From positions 1-44,427 of the forward strand of contig NZ_WWCU01000045.1 in the NCBI RefSeq assembly GCF_009857595.1: 44,427 nt of DNA. The letters run 5' to 3'. This DNA is from Pseudoduganella aquatica (lineage in GTDB: Bacteria; Pseudomonadota; Gammaproteobacteria; Burkholderiales; Burkholderiaceae_D). Below the pieces are notes generated by a model. The model saw nothing but the letters and a program-made list of their open reading frames with translations. It ran no database searches and was not told the origin of the DNA. Below are positions 1 through 7,249 of this stretch, piece after piece (position 1 is the first letter of the stretch; each line of letters opens with the position of its first letter). The position numbers and the translations under genes were made by a program.

Positions 1-409
1 GGCGCCCGCGTTCGGCCCGGACTGCCTGGGCCGGCGCAGCCCGGCCGAGGTGCGCGCGCTGCTGCGCGGCAGCAGCTTCCTGGTCGCGCCCAGCACTTGC
101 CTGGAGACCTTCGGCCTGGCCGCGGTGGAAGCGTTCGCCTGCGGCGTGCCCGTCATCGCCAGCGCGCACGGCGGCCTGGGCGAACTGGTCGAGCACGGCG
201 AGACCGGACTGCTGGTGCGCCCCGGCGACGCTGCCGACCTGGCCGCCAAGCTGGCCTGGGCCTACCACCATCCGGAGCAGATGCTGGCCATGGGCCGGCG
301 CGCCTACGCGCGCTACCGGCTGCGCTACACGCCGCAGCAGAACCTCGCCATGCTCGAAGACATCTATTACACCGCCATGCTAGCCAACCTGGGACTCAAT
401 TATGCATAA
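1..409 (+). CDS. GT4-family glycosyltransferase, C-terminal part (5' end outside window)
   Basis: The reading frame is open from base 2, so the gene starts upstream of the window and only about 135 C-terminal residues are visible. These form the nucleotide-sugar-binding half of a GT-B fold glycosyltransferase. The family's E-x7-E motif is present (ETFGLAAVE), followed by FACGVPVIAS and the GETGLLVRPGD stretch that contacts the donor sugar nucleotide. Enzymes of this group transfer a sugar from a nucleotide donor to a growing lipid-linked glycan on the cytoplasmic face of the inner membrane. The stop codon overlaps the next gene by 8 bases, so the two are probably translated together. With the WecG/TagA enzyme and the UDP-glucose dehydrogenase nearby, a role in exopolysaccharide assembly is likely. 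The sugar and the linkage cannot be read from the sequence. Confidence 0.85.
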   Translation, partial: APAFGPDCLGRRSPAEVRALLRGSSFLVAPSTCLETFGLAAVEAFACGVPVIASAHGGLGELVEHGETGLLVRPGDAADLAAKLAWAYHHPEQMLAMGRRAYARYRLRYTPQQNLAMLEDIYYTAMLANLGLNYA

Positions 410-1166
410 ACAACGTCAAGCGGTACTGGGCGCGCGCATCCACGTGCTCAGCTGGGAGGAAGCCGTCCTACAACTGCTGGACTGGGGCGCGCAGAAAGCG
501 CCGCGCTATGTCTGCCTGTGCAATGCGCACTCGGTCGTGTGCAGCACGCGCGACGCGCACTTCCGCACCATCCTCAACAACGCCGACCTGGCCGCCGCCG
601 ACGGCGCCCCGGTGGCCTGGGCGGTCAGCCATTTCGCGCGCACGCGGCAACCGCGCATCAACGGCCCGGACCTGATGTGGCGCTACCTGGCGGCGGCCGA
701 GCGGCACGGCCAGAGCGTGTTCCTGTACGGCAGCACGCCGCACACGCTGGCGCGCCTGGAGGAGGCCATCGCCGCCGCCTTTCCGGCGTTGCGCGTGGCC
801 GGCGCGCTGGCGCCGCCCTTCGGCCCCGTCAACGCCGGGCAGGACCAGGCCGACGTCGAGGCGATCAACCGCTCCGGCGCCAACCTGGTGTTTGTCGGCC
901 TGGGCTGCCCGAAACAGGAATACTGGATGGCGGCCCACTGCGGCCGCGTGGCCGCGCCGCTGGTGGGCGTGGGCGCCGCCTTCGACTACCACGCCGGCAC
1001 GCTGCGCCGCGCCCCGCTGTGGTGGCAGCACAACGGACTGGAGTGGCTGTACCGGCTGGGCGCGGAACCGCGCCGGCTGGCGCGCCGCTACCTGGTGACC
1101 AACACCCTGTTCCTGCTCGGACTGGGGCGCCAGTTGCTGCGCGGACGCCGCGCCGGGCCGTCATGA
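402..1166 (+). CDS. WecG/TagA/CpsF-family glycosyltransferase (GT26)
   Basis: This is a 254-residue protein, the usual length for the family, which adds an N-acetylmannosamine-type or related sugar to an undecaprenyl-linked acceptor. Family landmarks appear in order: an NNADLAAADGAP segment carrying the conserved Asp of the active site, GPDLMWRYL, FLYGS, VFVGLGCPKQEYW, and GVGAAFDYHAGTLRRAP. The basic C-terminal tail (GLEWLYRLGAEPRRLARRYL) is the part that associates with the membrane in TagA-like enzymes. The ATG at 402 lies inside the end of the upstream glycosyltransferase, and the stop forms an ATGA overlap with the next gene, so all three are probably one transcript. The family is certain. 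The exact sugar transferred is not known. Confidence 0.9.
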   Translation: MHKQRQAVLGARIHVLSWEEAVLQLLDWGAQKAPRYVCLCNAHSVVCSTRDAHFRTILNNADLAAADGAPVAWAVSHFARTRQPRINGPDLMWRYLAAAERHGQSVFLYGSTPHTLARLEEAIAAAFPALRVAGALAPPFGPVNAGQDQADVEAINRSGANLVFVGLGCPKQEYWMAAHCGRVAAPLVGVGAAFDYHAGTLRRAPLWWQHNGLEWLYRLGAEPRRLARRYLVTNTLFLLGLGRQLLRGRRAGPS

Positions 1167-1447
1167 CGGCGCCGCATGCGCCCAAGTTCGACCCGAACCC
1201 GTTGTTCGATCACCTGCTCGAACTGCTGCAATTGAAGAACGACGCGGCGCTGTCGCGCCTGCTGGAAGTGGAAGCGCCGACCATCAGCAAGATCCGCCAC
1301 GGGCGGCTGAAGGTCAGCGCAGGCATGCTGTTGCGCATGCACGAGGTGAGCCAGTTGAGCATCACCGAACTGCGGCGCCTGATGGGGGACAGGCGCCGCA
1401 GCTTTCGCCCCGGCAAGCCGCGCCATATTCCGCGCGGCCGCCGCTAG
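1163..1447 (+). CDS. Small XRE-like helix-turn-helix protein
   Basis: This 94-residue protein starts at an ATG in a four-base ATGA overlap with the upstream glycosyltransferase gene. The centre reads as a helix-turn-helix of the Cro/CI type: LKNDAALSRLLEVEAPTISK followed by IRHGRLKVSAGMLLRMHE. The C-terminus is rich in Arg and Lys (DRRRSFRPGKPRHIPRGRR) and could add nonspecific DNA contacts. Translational coupling to polysaccharide genes suggests a local regulator, but no operator can be pointed to. It is the last gene of the rightward unit; its stop lies 10 bases from the stop of the convergent lipoprotein gene. The fold is well supported and the role is inferred. Confidence 0.75.
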   Translation: MTAPHAPKFDPNPLFDHLLELLQLKNDAALSRLLEVEAPTISKIRHGRLKVSAGMLLRMHEVSQLSITELRRLMGDRRRSFRPGKPRHIPRGRR

Positions 1448-1457
1448 CGCGGCATTC

Positions 1458-3059
1458 TTACTGTCCGGCGCGCAGCGGGTGCGGGTAGACGTAAGGCGTG
1501 TAGCCCGGCTTGGCGTTCAGGAAGTAATCCCGGTTCAGGCCCAGCGAGGCAGGACAGGTGTTGTCGATGCCATTGGTGGTGTAGCCGTTCTGGGGATTGG
1601 CGGTGTTGTTCCAGATATACACCGAGCGGCTCTGGTCCGCGCCCGGGTAGGTGCCGCAACCGAAGCCTTCCACCATCAATTCCACCGTGCGGCTGACCGT
1701 GGCCGGCACCGTGTTATTGAAGATCACGCCGTCGCCGCCGCGGATGCCGATGGCCGTGCGCTGCAAGCCGCTGCTGATGCTGGTCGAATACGTGTTGTTA
1801 TAAATTTCAAAGCTGCGCGAGCCGCGCTGCGACGAGGACAGGCCATGCGCGTCGGTCATCGCATAATCCTTGGCCGCATCGGTGCCATTCACCTTGTTAT
1901 AACGGAACACATATACCGAGCCATTATTGGAGGCGATATTGTGACGGTTGCCGGAGAAATAATTATCTTCGACAAATACCGCGTCGGCCGATCCCAGGCT
2001 GAGCGCCGGCCAGGCGCCGCCGCCATACACCACCACCCCATAGCCGAGGTTTTTCAATTCCGGGCTGTAATTATCGATAAAGTTGTTTTTAAAGATAACG
2101 CCGCGCTGTTTGGGCGCATCGCCGACATACACGGCGCTGAAGACGAACTTGCTGAACTTCGAGTTCGTCACCGAAAAGTCGGAACAGCCGTTGAGCAGGC
2201 CCAGGCCCTTGTCCTGGATGGCGGCATTGCCGTTGCCGATCAGCGTCATGCCGGAAAACTGCGCGCGCTGGCCGTTGGAGCAGTTGTAGGCCACCAGATA
2301 GCTGGTGTTGGACACGCTGCCCACGCGGCGGATCACGGTCTTGTCCTGCCCCGCGCCGCGCAGATAGATGCCGGCCGGAACGTTGAGCTGCTGGGTGCCC
2401 CAGCTGCAATCGCCGGCCGGCACGCTGACCGTGGTGCCGGTGGCCGCCGAGTTCACCGCGGCCGACACGGCGGCGTAGCTGCAACTGGCGGCCGTCACGA
2501 CCGGCCCGGTCGGCGCCGGAGTCGGCGTAGGCGTGGGCGTCGGCGTGGGCGCGGGTGCGCTGCAGGTGTACGGACTCCAGAAGTAGGTGCTGATGGTCGG
2601 ATCCCAGCCCGGGTTGTCGTGGGTGGCGATGTAGTACTTGCCATTGTCGGGATAGGTCACGATGTTGCCGGTGACGTAATTGCTGCCCCAGGCGTAGTTC
2701 GGGAAGCTGCAGCTTGGCGCAGGCGCGGGCGCCGGTGCCGGTGCACTGCACGCGGTGTACGGGCTCCAGAAGTAGGTGCTGATGGTGGGATCGTAGCCGG
2801 GATTGTCGTGGGTGGCGATGTAGTTCTTGCCGTTGTCGGCGAAGTTGACGATGGTGCCGGTCGCGTACTTGGTGCCGAAGACGAATTTCGGGAAGCTGCA
2901 ACTGCTGTTGCTGGCGGTGGCGGCCAGCAGCGTTGGGCCGCCCTGGGCGCTGGCCTTGGGCGTTTGGTCTGTGCCGCCGGCGCCGCAGCCGGCCAGCAAT
3001 ATGCCGGTGCCGAGAATTGCCAACAATTGGTTGTTCCGGTTGAGGGATCTTATATTCAA
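1458..3059 (-). CDS. Secreted right-handed beta-helix lipoprotein with two carbohydrate-binding-like repeats
   Basis: This is a 533-residue lipoprotein. Residues 12-25 form a lipoprotein signal peptide ending in the lipobox Leu-Ala-Gly-Cys (Cys25), and the next residue is Gly, compatible with outer-membrane sorting. Two repeats of about 50 residues follow (roughly 54-104 and 117-166). Both carry the pattern CSFP, an aromatic-Gly-x-x-Tyr-x-x-Gly segment, DNGK-Y-IATHDNPG and DPTISTYFWSPYT, which resembles CBM5/12-type sugar-binding domains. They are joined by Ala-Pro and Pro-Thr linkers. From about residue 190 the protein has Asn-rich turns and short strands (NNFIDNYSP, VFVEDNYFSG, FEIYNNTYS) typical of pectate-lyase-like parallel beta-helices. 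Its place next to exopolysaccharide genes suggests a surface polysaccharide lyase or glycan-binding protein. The catalytic residues are not recognisable, so activity is unproven. Confidence 0.8.
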   Translation of the reverse strand: MNIRSLNRNNQLLAILGTGILLAGCGAGGTDQTPKASAQGGPTLLAATASNSSCSFPKFVFGTKYATGTIVNFADNGKNYIATHDNPGYDPTISTYFWSPYTACSAPAPAPAPAPSCSFPNYAWGSNYVTGNIVTYPDNGKYYIATHDNPGWDPTISTYFWSPYTCSAPAPTPTPTPTPTPAPTGPVVTAASCSYAAVSAAVNSAATGTTVSVPAGDCSWGTQQLNVPAGIYLRGAGQDKTVIRRVGSVSNTSYLVAYNCSNGQRAQFSGMTLIGNGNAAIQDKGLGLLNGCSDFSVTNSKFSKFVFSAVYVGDAPKQRGVIFKNNFIDNYSPELKNLGYGVVVYGGGAWPALSLGSADAVFVEDNYFSGNRHNIASNNGSVYVFRYNKVNGTDAAKDYAMTDAHGLSSSQRGSRSFEIYNNTYSTSISSGLQRTAIGIRGGDGVIFNNTVPATVSRTVELMVEGFGCGTYPGADQSRSVYIWNNTANPQNGYTTNGIDNTCPASLGLNRDYFLNAKPGYTPYVYPHPLRAGQ

Positions 3060-3357
3060 AATAATTACTCCTAGGAATTGACTAATAAAAATATTTAACT
3101 ACCCGAATTTTTATTTTCGCCAATTCTAGGAGGCTTTCTCGCCTTAAGGCAAGAAATTTTTCACATTATGAAATTTCCATGGAATAATACTATCGCTTGA
3201 GGCTGCTATTAAATTACCCGTAAATTAATAAATATCGCTTCCACCAAGAAATTAATAATGCCAATATTAAAAGGCATAATGATCACACCGATATACAAAA
3301 GGGAAATAGATTCAACGCGCACCGGGCGCCTGCCGGCGACGCCGGCAGCACCGCGTT
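3060..3357. other. AT-rich intergenic region with palindromes
   Basis: This 298-base non-coding stretch between two leftward genes is clearly more AT-rich than its surroundings and presumably holds the promoter of the lipoprotein gene. It contains a 22-bp near-perfect palindrome at 3135-3156 centred on GCCTTAAGGC. It also has an 8-bp GC-rich hairpin (CTGCCGGC, loop GAC, 3330-3348) just downstream of the deacetylase stop; this could be a weak terminator for that gene but has no T-tract. No convincing small gene was found. Confidence 0.5.
3135..3156. promoter_or_regulatory. 22-bp palindrome upstream of the lipoprotein gene
   Basis: TTTCT-C-GCCTTAAGGC-A-AGAAA is symmetric apart from one base pair and lies about 75 bases upstream of the lipoprotein start codon. 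It is followed on the plus strand by a run of T, but no plus-strand gene ends here, so it is more likely an operator or mRNA-leader hairpin than a terminator. The cognate protein is unknown. Confidence 0.35.
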
Positions 3358-4101
3358 TCAGCGCTTGAGCGCCCCGAAGCTCCGCAGCGCCAGCGCGCCG
3401 TTGCTCAGGCGCCGCGACGGCGGCACGCGCGCGGCGACATGGGCCAGGAAACCGGCCAGCGCCGGCCAGGCGGACTGCGCTTCCACGTCGGCCGTATGCA
3501 GCCACAGGTGGAACACGCCGCCGCGCCGTTCAGCGGCCGCGAACATGGCATACAGGCGTCGCTCCCAGTCCGGCTCGCCGAGCGCGCGCAACAGCATGCC
3601 GGCGCGCTGGGGCCAAGCCCCGCCGCGCAGGTAGTTGCGCAGGTAAACCGCGCGCGCATGCGGATAGAACTGGCAGGTGGTGGCCATTTCGTAGCGGTTC
3701 GCGCCGGCGTCCAGGCACAGGTTCAGGGTGGTGCGCGCATAGTCGAAGCCGGCTGCGCGCACCTGCCCGATGTGCAGCGGCCGGTAGCGGCCTCCGGGGT
3801 AGCAAAAACCCGCCACGCGCCGGCCCAGCCTGTCCTCCAGCTCCCGTTTGCCGCGCACGATCTGCGCGCCGGCCTGCGCCGCGCCGACGCGCGTGAGGAA
3901 CTGGTGGTCCAGCGTATGCGAACCGATCTCGAACTGCGCCGCCACCTGCCGCATGCCGGCGCCGGACAGCACCGGCCCGCCCTCCTGGTTGCGGATGGGG
4001 AAGTAGAACGTGCCCGGCAGGCCGTGCTCGCGCAGCAGCCCCGCCAGGGTCAGGTCGGCCGGGTGCCCGTCGTCGGCCGAACAGGTGAAGACCAGGCTCA
4101 T
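3358..4101 (-). CDS. Polysaccharide deacetylase (NodB-like, CE4 superfamily)
   Basis: This 247-residue protein starts at the ATG that forms an ATGA overlap with the stop of the UDP-glucose dehydrogenase gene. The start gives the family's usual N-terminus, with the strand LVFTCSADDGHP carrying the paired Asp residues. Further landmarks are GTFYFP, the metal-binding His-x3-His in IGSHTLDHQF, and FCYPGGRY with the conserved Arg. A HLWLH motif near the C-terminus is also family-like. Such enzymes remove N- or O-acetyl groups from glycans using a divalent metal. There is no signal peptide, so action would be cytoplasmic, for example on a lipid-linked precursor. Coupling to UDP-glucuronate synthesis supports a role in exopolysaccharide modification. 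The substrate is unknown. Confidence 0.85.
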   Translation of the reverse strand: MSLVFTCSADDGHPADLTLAGLLREHGLPGTFYFPIRNQEGGPVLSGAGMRQVAAQFEIGSHTLDHQFLTRVGAAQAGAQIVRGKRELEDRLGRRVAGFCYPGGRYRPLHIGQVRAAGFDYARTTLNLCLDAGANRYEMATTCQFYPHARAVYLRNYLRGGAWPQRAGMLLRALGEPDWERRLYAMFAAAERRGGVFHLWLHTADVEAQSAWPALAGFLAHVAARVPPSRRLSNGALALRSFGALKR

Positions 4102-5516
4102 GCGTTTTGGCCACCCTGCGCCGGCAGCGCCGCGCCGGCGCTGGCCATCGCCAGCCGCGCGCGCGGCGGGCGTCCGATACTGTGGTGTTCGATGCCGGCT
4201 TCGGCCATCAGGCGCGGCTCGAACAGATTGCGGCCGTCGAACACCACCGGCTGGCGCAGCAGGGCCTTGACCTGCCGCCAGTCGGGCGAGCGGAACTGCT
4301 TCCACTCGGTCACGATGGCCAGCGCATCGGCGCCCTGCAGCGCGTTCATCGGGTCGCTGGCGTAGCGCAGCCGCGCCAGCGCCTCCGGCCCGAGCGAGCG
4401 GTCCTGTTCCAGCGCGCGCCGGGCCGTGGCGTGGGCCACCGGGTCGTACACGGCCACGCACGCGTTGGCGCGCAGCAGCTGGCCGATCAGCACCAGCGCG
4501 CTGGCGTGGCGCACGTCGTCGGTGTCGGGTTTGAACGCCAGGCCCCACACGGCGAACACATGGCCGTGCAGATCGTCGCCGAAGCGCGCCAGGATGCGCT
4601 GGCCCAGCATCAGCTTCTGGTCGTTGTTGATGGCCTCGACCGCGCGCAGCAGCCGCAACGGCTGGCCGGCCTCGGACGCCAGCCGGCCCAGCGCCTGCAG
4701 GTCCTTGGGGAAGCACGAGCCGCCATAGCCGCAGCCGGCATACAGGAAACTGTAGCCGATGCGCTGGTCGGCGCCGATGCCGCAGCGCACGGCCTCGATG
4801 TCGGCGCCGATCAGGTCGGCCAGGTTGGCCATTTCGTTGATGAAGGAGATGCGCGTGGCCAGCATGGCGTTGGCGGCGTACTTGGTCAGCTCGGCCGAGC
4901 GGGTGTCCATCCAGACGGTGCGCGGATGGTGGCGGTTGAGCGGCTCGTACAGCGCCGTCAGCAACGCGGCGGCGCGGCGGCCGGCCGTGCCCGCCTCCAC
5001 CCCGAGCACGATACGGTCCGGCTGCATGAAGTCGTGGACCGCCGCGCCCTCCTTCAGAAATTCCGGATTCGACACCACGGCGAAGGACAGGCCGCTGCCG
5101 CGCGCATCGAGTTCCTGCTGGACCGCGGCGCGCACGCGCTCGGCCGTGCCGATGGGCACCGTCGACTTGGTGACGATGACCTGGAAGCCGGCCATGCGGC
5201 GGGCAATGGTGCGCGCCGCCTGCAGCACGTGTTCGACGTCGGCCGCGCCGTCCTCATCGGGCGGTGTTCCCACGGCGATGAATTGCAGCTCGGCCATGCC
5301 GCCGTCGGCGTCGGACGAAAACCGCAAGCGCCCGGCGCCCACATTGGCGGTGACCAGTTCGGCCAGCCCCGGTTCGTGGATCGGAAGCTGGCCCCGTTCG
5401 AGGAGGGCGATCCTGGCCGGGTCGCGTTCCAGGCACAGCACCTCGTTGCCCAATTCGGCCAGACAGGCCGCCGTCACCAAGCCGACATAGCCGGCACCGA
5501 AAACAGTGATTCTCAT
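4098..5516 (-). CDS. ugd: UDP-glucose 6-dehydrogenase
   Basis: This 472-residue cytoplasmic enzyme oxidises UDP-glucose twice with NAD+ to UDP-glucuronate, a precursor of acidic exopolysaccharides. The N-terminal Rossmann fold begins GAGYVG at residues 7-12. It is followed by GTPPDEDGAAD, TKSTVPIGT and SNPEFLKEGAAVHDFMQPDR, the expected family blocks. The helix KYAANAMLATRISFINEMANL and the catalytic-Cys loop GYGGSCFPKD are intact. The C-terminal UDP-binding domain has WGLAFKPDTDDVRHA and VVFDGRN. The last residues (about 445-472) form an Ala/Gly-rich extension. The gene shares four bases with the downstream deacetylase gene. The 378-base region upstream probably holds the promoter. Confidence 0.93.
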   Translation of the reverse strand: MRITVFGAGYVGLVTAACLAELGNEVLCLERDPARIALLERGQLPIHEPGLAELVTANVGAGRLRFSSDADGGMAELQFIAVGTPPDEDGAADVEHVLQAARTIARRMAGFQVIVTKSTVPIGTAERVRAAVQQELDARGSGLSFAVVSNPEFLKEGAAVHDFMQPDRIVLGVEAGTAGRRAAALLTALYEPLNRHHPRTVWMDTRSAELTKYAANAMLATRISFINEMANLADLIGADIEAVRCGIGADQRIGYSFLYAGCGYGGSCFPKDLQALGRLASEAGQPLRLLRAVEAINNDQKLMLGQRILARFGDDLHGHVFAVWGLAFKPDTDDVRHASALVLIGQLLRANACVAVYDPVAHATARRALEQDRSLGPEALARLRYASDPMNALQGADALAIVTEWKQFRSPDWRQVKALLRQPVVFDGRNLFEPRLMAEAGIEHHSIGRPPRARLAMASAGAALPAQGGQNA

Positions 5517-5597
5517 AGATCGCCCTTTGTGTCGTCAGGTCAGGCGAAGGCGGCAGCCCCCGCGCCGTCCCACGATAAGCGAGCTGCGGGCGCGCCG

Positions 5598-5637
5598 GTT
5601 TGATTGCGGACATCCGCCGGGCGCATGGCAATCAAAC
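5598..5637. promoter_or_regulatory. Perfect 10-bp inverted repeat with 20-bp spacer
   Basis: GTTTGATTGC at 5598-5607 is the exact reverse complement of GCAATCAAAC at 5628-5637. Each arm contains the FNR half-site TTGAT/ATCAA, but the half-sites are 26 bp apart instead of 4, so this is not a standard FNR dimer site. It lies about 80 bp upstream of ugd and 260 bp upstream of a Crp/Fnr gene. It could be a looped operator or a hairpin. Confidence 0.45.
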
Positions 5638-5731
5638 TGCGGCGGCGGCGGCCATGCTTTACTGGACAGGCCGGGCCAGCGGGCCTTACACGATCGACTT
5701 TCGGTGTGCAACTTGATCTGTGGCAGAAAAA

Positions 5732-5750
5732 ATAACAAATCTCCTGTTAT
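5732..5750. promoter_or_regulatory. Short inverted repeat ATAACA-N7-TGTTAT
   Basis: ATAACA (5732-5737) and TGTTAT (5745-5750) form a symmetric pair in the AT-rich core of the divergent promoter region. The position suits an operator for the downstream Crp/Fnr gene. It is short enough to be chance in AT-rich DNA. Confidence 0.3.
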
Positions 5751-5894
5751 CTTAATAACCAGATATTAGTCCTAAGCAACATCGGCCAAAGTTCCTACAG
5801 GAATTTTGCGCGCTTTCCGATTGACTATTGCTAGAAAGTCATATTGGTCTGCGCGTCCGCCACCTACGCAAATCGTAGCCACCAGGAGAAGACC

Positions 5895-6680
5895 ATGTTA
5901 TCGAGCCCCTATCCCACCTCCGGCCCCGGCCCAGCGGCCGCCCGCCCGCTGCTCAGCACGATGCAGCAGGACGCCAGCTTCGGCGAGCTGTGCGCCCTGC
6001 TCGGCATCCAGCACCAGATCGCGGACCTGAGCGACGAACACCGCCTGCCCCGCCTGCGGGTGCGCAACTGCCAGCGCATCCACCTGGCCGGCCAGACTTG
6101 CGACCGCATTTTCGTGGTCAACTCCGGCATCCTGAAAACCTCGTCGTATGTGTACGACAAGGAACAGGTGATGGGTTTCCCCATGCGCGGCGACCTGCTG
6201 GGCATAGACGGCCTGCTGAACCGCAGCTACCACCAGGAGCTGGTTGCGCTGACCAACGCCACCTTGATCGAGATACCACTCGATACGCTGGCCCGGCTGG
6301 GCCGCACCCATGGCGAGTTCGCCAGCGCCATCCTGGGCGTGATGAGCCACAAACTGGCGCGCGACCACGCACTGCTGAGCATGCGCGCAGGCCTCAACAC
6401 CCAGGCCCGAATGGCCCATTTCCTGCTGGACACGGCAGCGCGCTACGCCGCCGCCGGCTATTCGGGCAGCAGCTTCAACCTGGTCATGCAGCGCGCCGAA
6501 ATCGGCAACTACCTGGGCATGGCGATGGAAACGGTGAGCCGCACGCTGAGCGAGCTGCAGGCCCTGGAGATGATCAGCATCAATGGCCGCACCATATTGA
6601 TACTCGATCCGGTCGCGCTGCGCGCCATGCGGCGCAGCCCGCGCCGGCGGCGCTTGCAAGACGGCGCCAAGCGCGCATGA
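5895..6680 (+). CDS. Crp/Fnr-family transcriptional regulator without the FNR Fe-S motif
   Basis: The ATG at 5895 was chosen because AGGAG lies 6 bases before it; an upstream in-frame start would have no such site. The 261-residue product has a cyclic-nucleotide-binding-like beta barrel (about 55-150, with PMRGDLLGIDGLL). A dimerisation helix and a C-terminal winged helix-turn-helix follow (RAEIGNYLGMAMETVSRTLS). The recognition helix keeps the Glu-x2-Ser-Arg pattern (ETVSR) by which FNR reads TTGAT half-sites. Cysteines occur at scattered N-terminal positions (33, 59 and about 69) but not in C-x2-C-x5-C spacing, so an FNR-type [4Fe-4S] cluster is not indicated. The C-terminus is very Arg-rich. 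It heads a run of signalling genes. The sensed signal is unknown. Confidence 0.88.
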   Translation: MLSSPYPTSGPGPAAARPLLSTMQQDASFGELCALLGIQHQIADLSDEHRLPRLRVRNCQRIHLAGQTCDRIFVVNSGILKTSSYVYDKEQVMGFPMRGDLLGIDGLLNRSYHQELVALTNATLIEIPLDTLARLGRTHGEFASAILGVMSHKLARDHALLSMRAGLNTQARMAHFLLDTAARYAAAGYSGSSFNLVMQRAEIGNYLGMAMETVSRTLSELQALEMISINGRTILILDPVALRAMRRSPRRRRLQDGAKRA

Positions 6681-6695
6681 AACCGGGAGGCTGCC

Positions 6696-7049
6696 ATGTC
6701 ACATGCATTTTCCGAATTCAGCGTGGCCGTTTGGCATCTGGCCGGCCACGGCGCGCAGAAGGACCGCCTCAAGCGGGCTTGCACCCTCAGCCTGGTGCGC
6801 ATGCGGCCCAACGAGGTCCCCACTGAAGCACGCCACCTGTTCGAGGGCTTGCGCCAGCGCCTGCATGACGCGCCGACCCTGACCTCGATTGCCCTGCAGC
6901 AAAACATCGACCGCCTGGACGACCACGTCGCCAGCGAAATTATCGACGATGTACTGCGCATCTTTTCGACCGTGGCGCGCTACCAGCCGCCCGAGCCGCC
7001 GCCGTCCATGCTGGCGCCGCTGCGCTGTTGCGGCCGGGTGGCGGTCTGA
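6696..7049 (+). CDS. Conserved hypothetical protein, 117 residues
   Basis: A GGGAGG ribosome-binding site 6 bases before the ATG and a 15-base gap to the upstream regulator gene support a real gene in the same transcript. The product is soluble and mainly helical, with no signal peptide or membrane segment. The C-terminal end has a Pro-rich stretch (PPEPPPS) and a Cys pair. I do not recognise a family. A compact hairpin follows the stop, so this is probably the last gene of a two-gene unit. Its position after a Crp/Fnr regulator suggests a signalling or stress role, but nothing in the sequence proves it. Confidence 0.7.
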   Translation: MSHAFSEFSVAVWHLAGHGAQKDRLKRACTLSLVRMRPNEVPTEARHLFEGLRQRLHDAPTLTSIALQQNIDRLDDHVASEIIDDVLRIFSTVARYQPPEPPPSMLAPLRCCGRVAV

Positions 7050-7060
7050 GCATACTCCTG

Positions 7061-7080
7061 ACAGGCCCTCGCGGGCCTGT
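7061..7080 (+). terminator. Hairpin terminator candidate
   Basis: ACAGGCCC-TCGC-GGGCCTGT is a perfect 8-bp stem with a 4-base loop, 11 bases after the stop of the 117-residue protein gene. The following sequence is AT-rich but has no long T-run, so termination efficiency is uncertain. Confidence 0.55.
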
Positions 7081-7249
7081 GCTATATTAATAAAATGCAT
7101 ATTGGGAACGCAACGTTATTAATTCAAATCAAAAGTGACCGTAAGCAAAGCCCCCATCCGTGCTGCTGGCAAACTGGCGCAGTCAGACTGAACTGCCTTG
7201 GACAACCCCAGCGGCGGCCATGCCGCCCCGCCAGCCACGGAGCCGAACA

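Larger units (their letters stand above)
5517..5894. other. Divergent intergenic region with two inverted repeats
   Basis: This region separates the leftward ugd gene from the rightward Crp/Fnr gene, so it should carry both promoters. It changes from GC-rich to AT-rich at about 5700. It contains a perfect 10-bp inverted repeat (5598-5637) and a 6-bp one (5732-5750). No gene was recognised. Confidence 0.6.

Noticed and set aside
2500..2560. Pro-Thr coding repeat as a mobile or CRISPR-like repeat
   Set aside because: The periodic sequence simply encodes the PTPT linker of the lipoprotein.
1479..3074. 531-codon plus-strand frame opposite the lipoprotein
   Set aside because: No family-like motifs; the minus-strand protein has a lipobox, repeats and a beta-helix pattern.
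3209..3505. 98-codon minus-strand frame in the AT-rich region
   Set aside because: Its first part lies in another frame of the deacetylase gene, and its end is AT-rich intergenic DNA. No ribosome-binding site or family match was seen.
5598..5637. Canonical FNR binding site
   Set aside because: The TTGAT and ATCAA halves are separated by 26 bp, not 4, so it was not called an FNR box.
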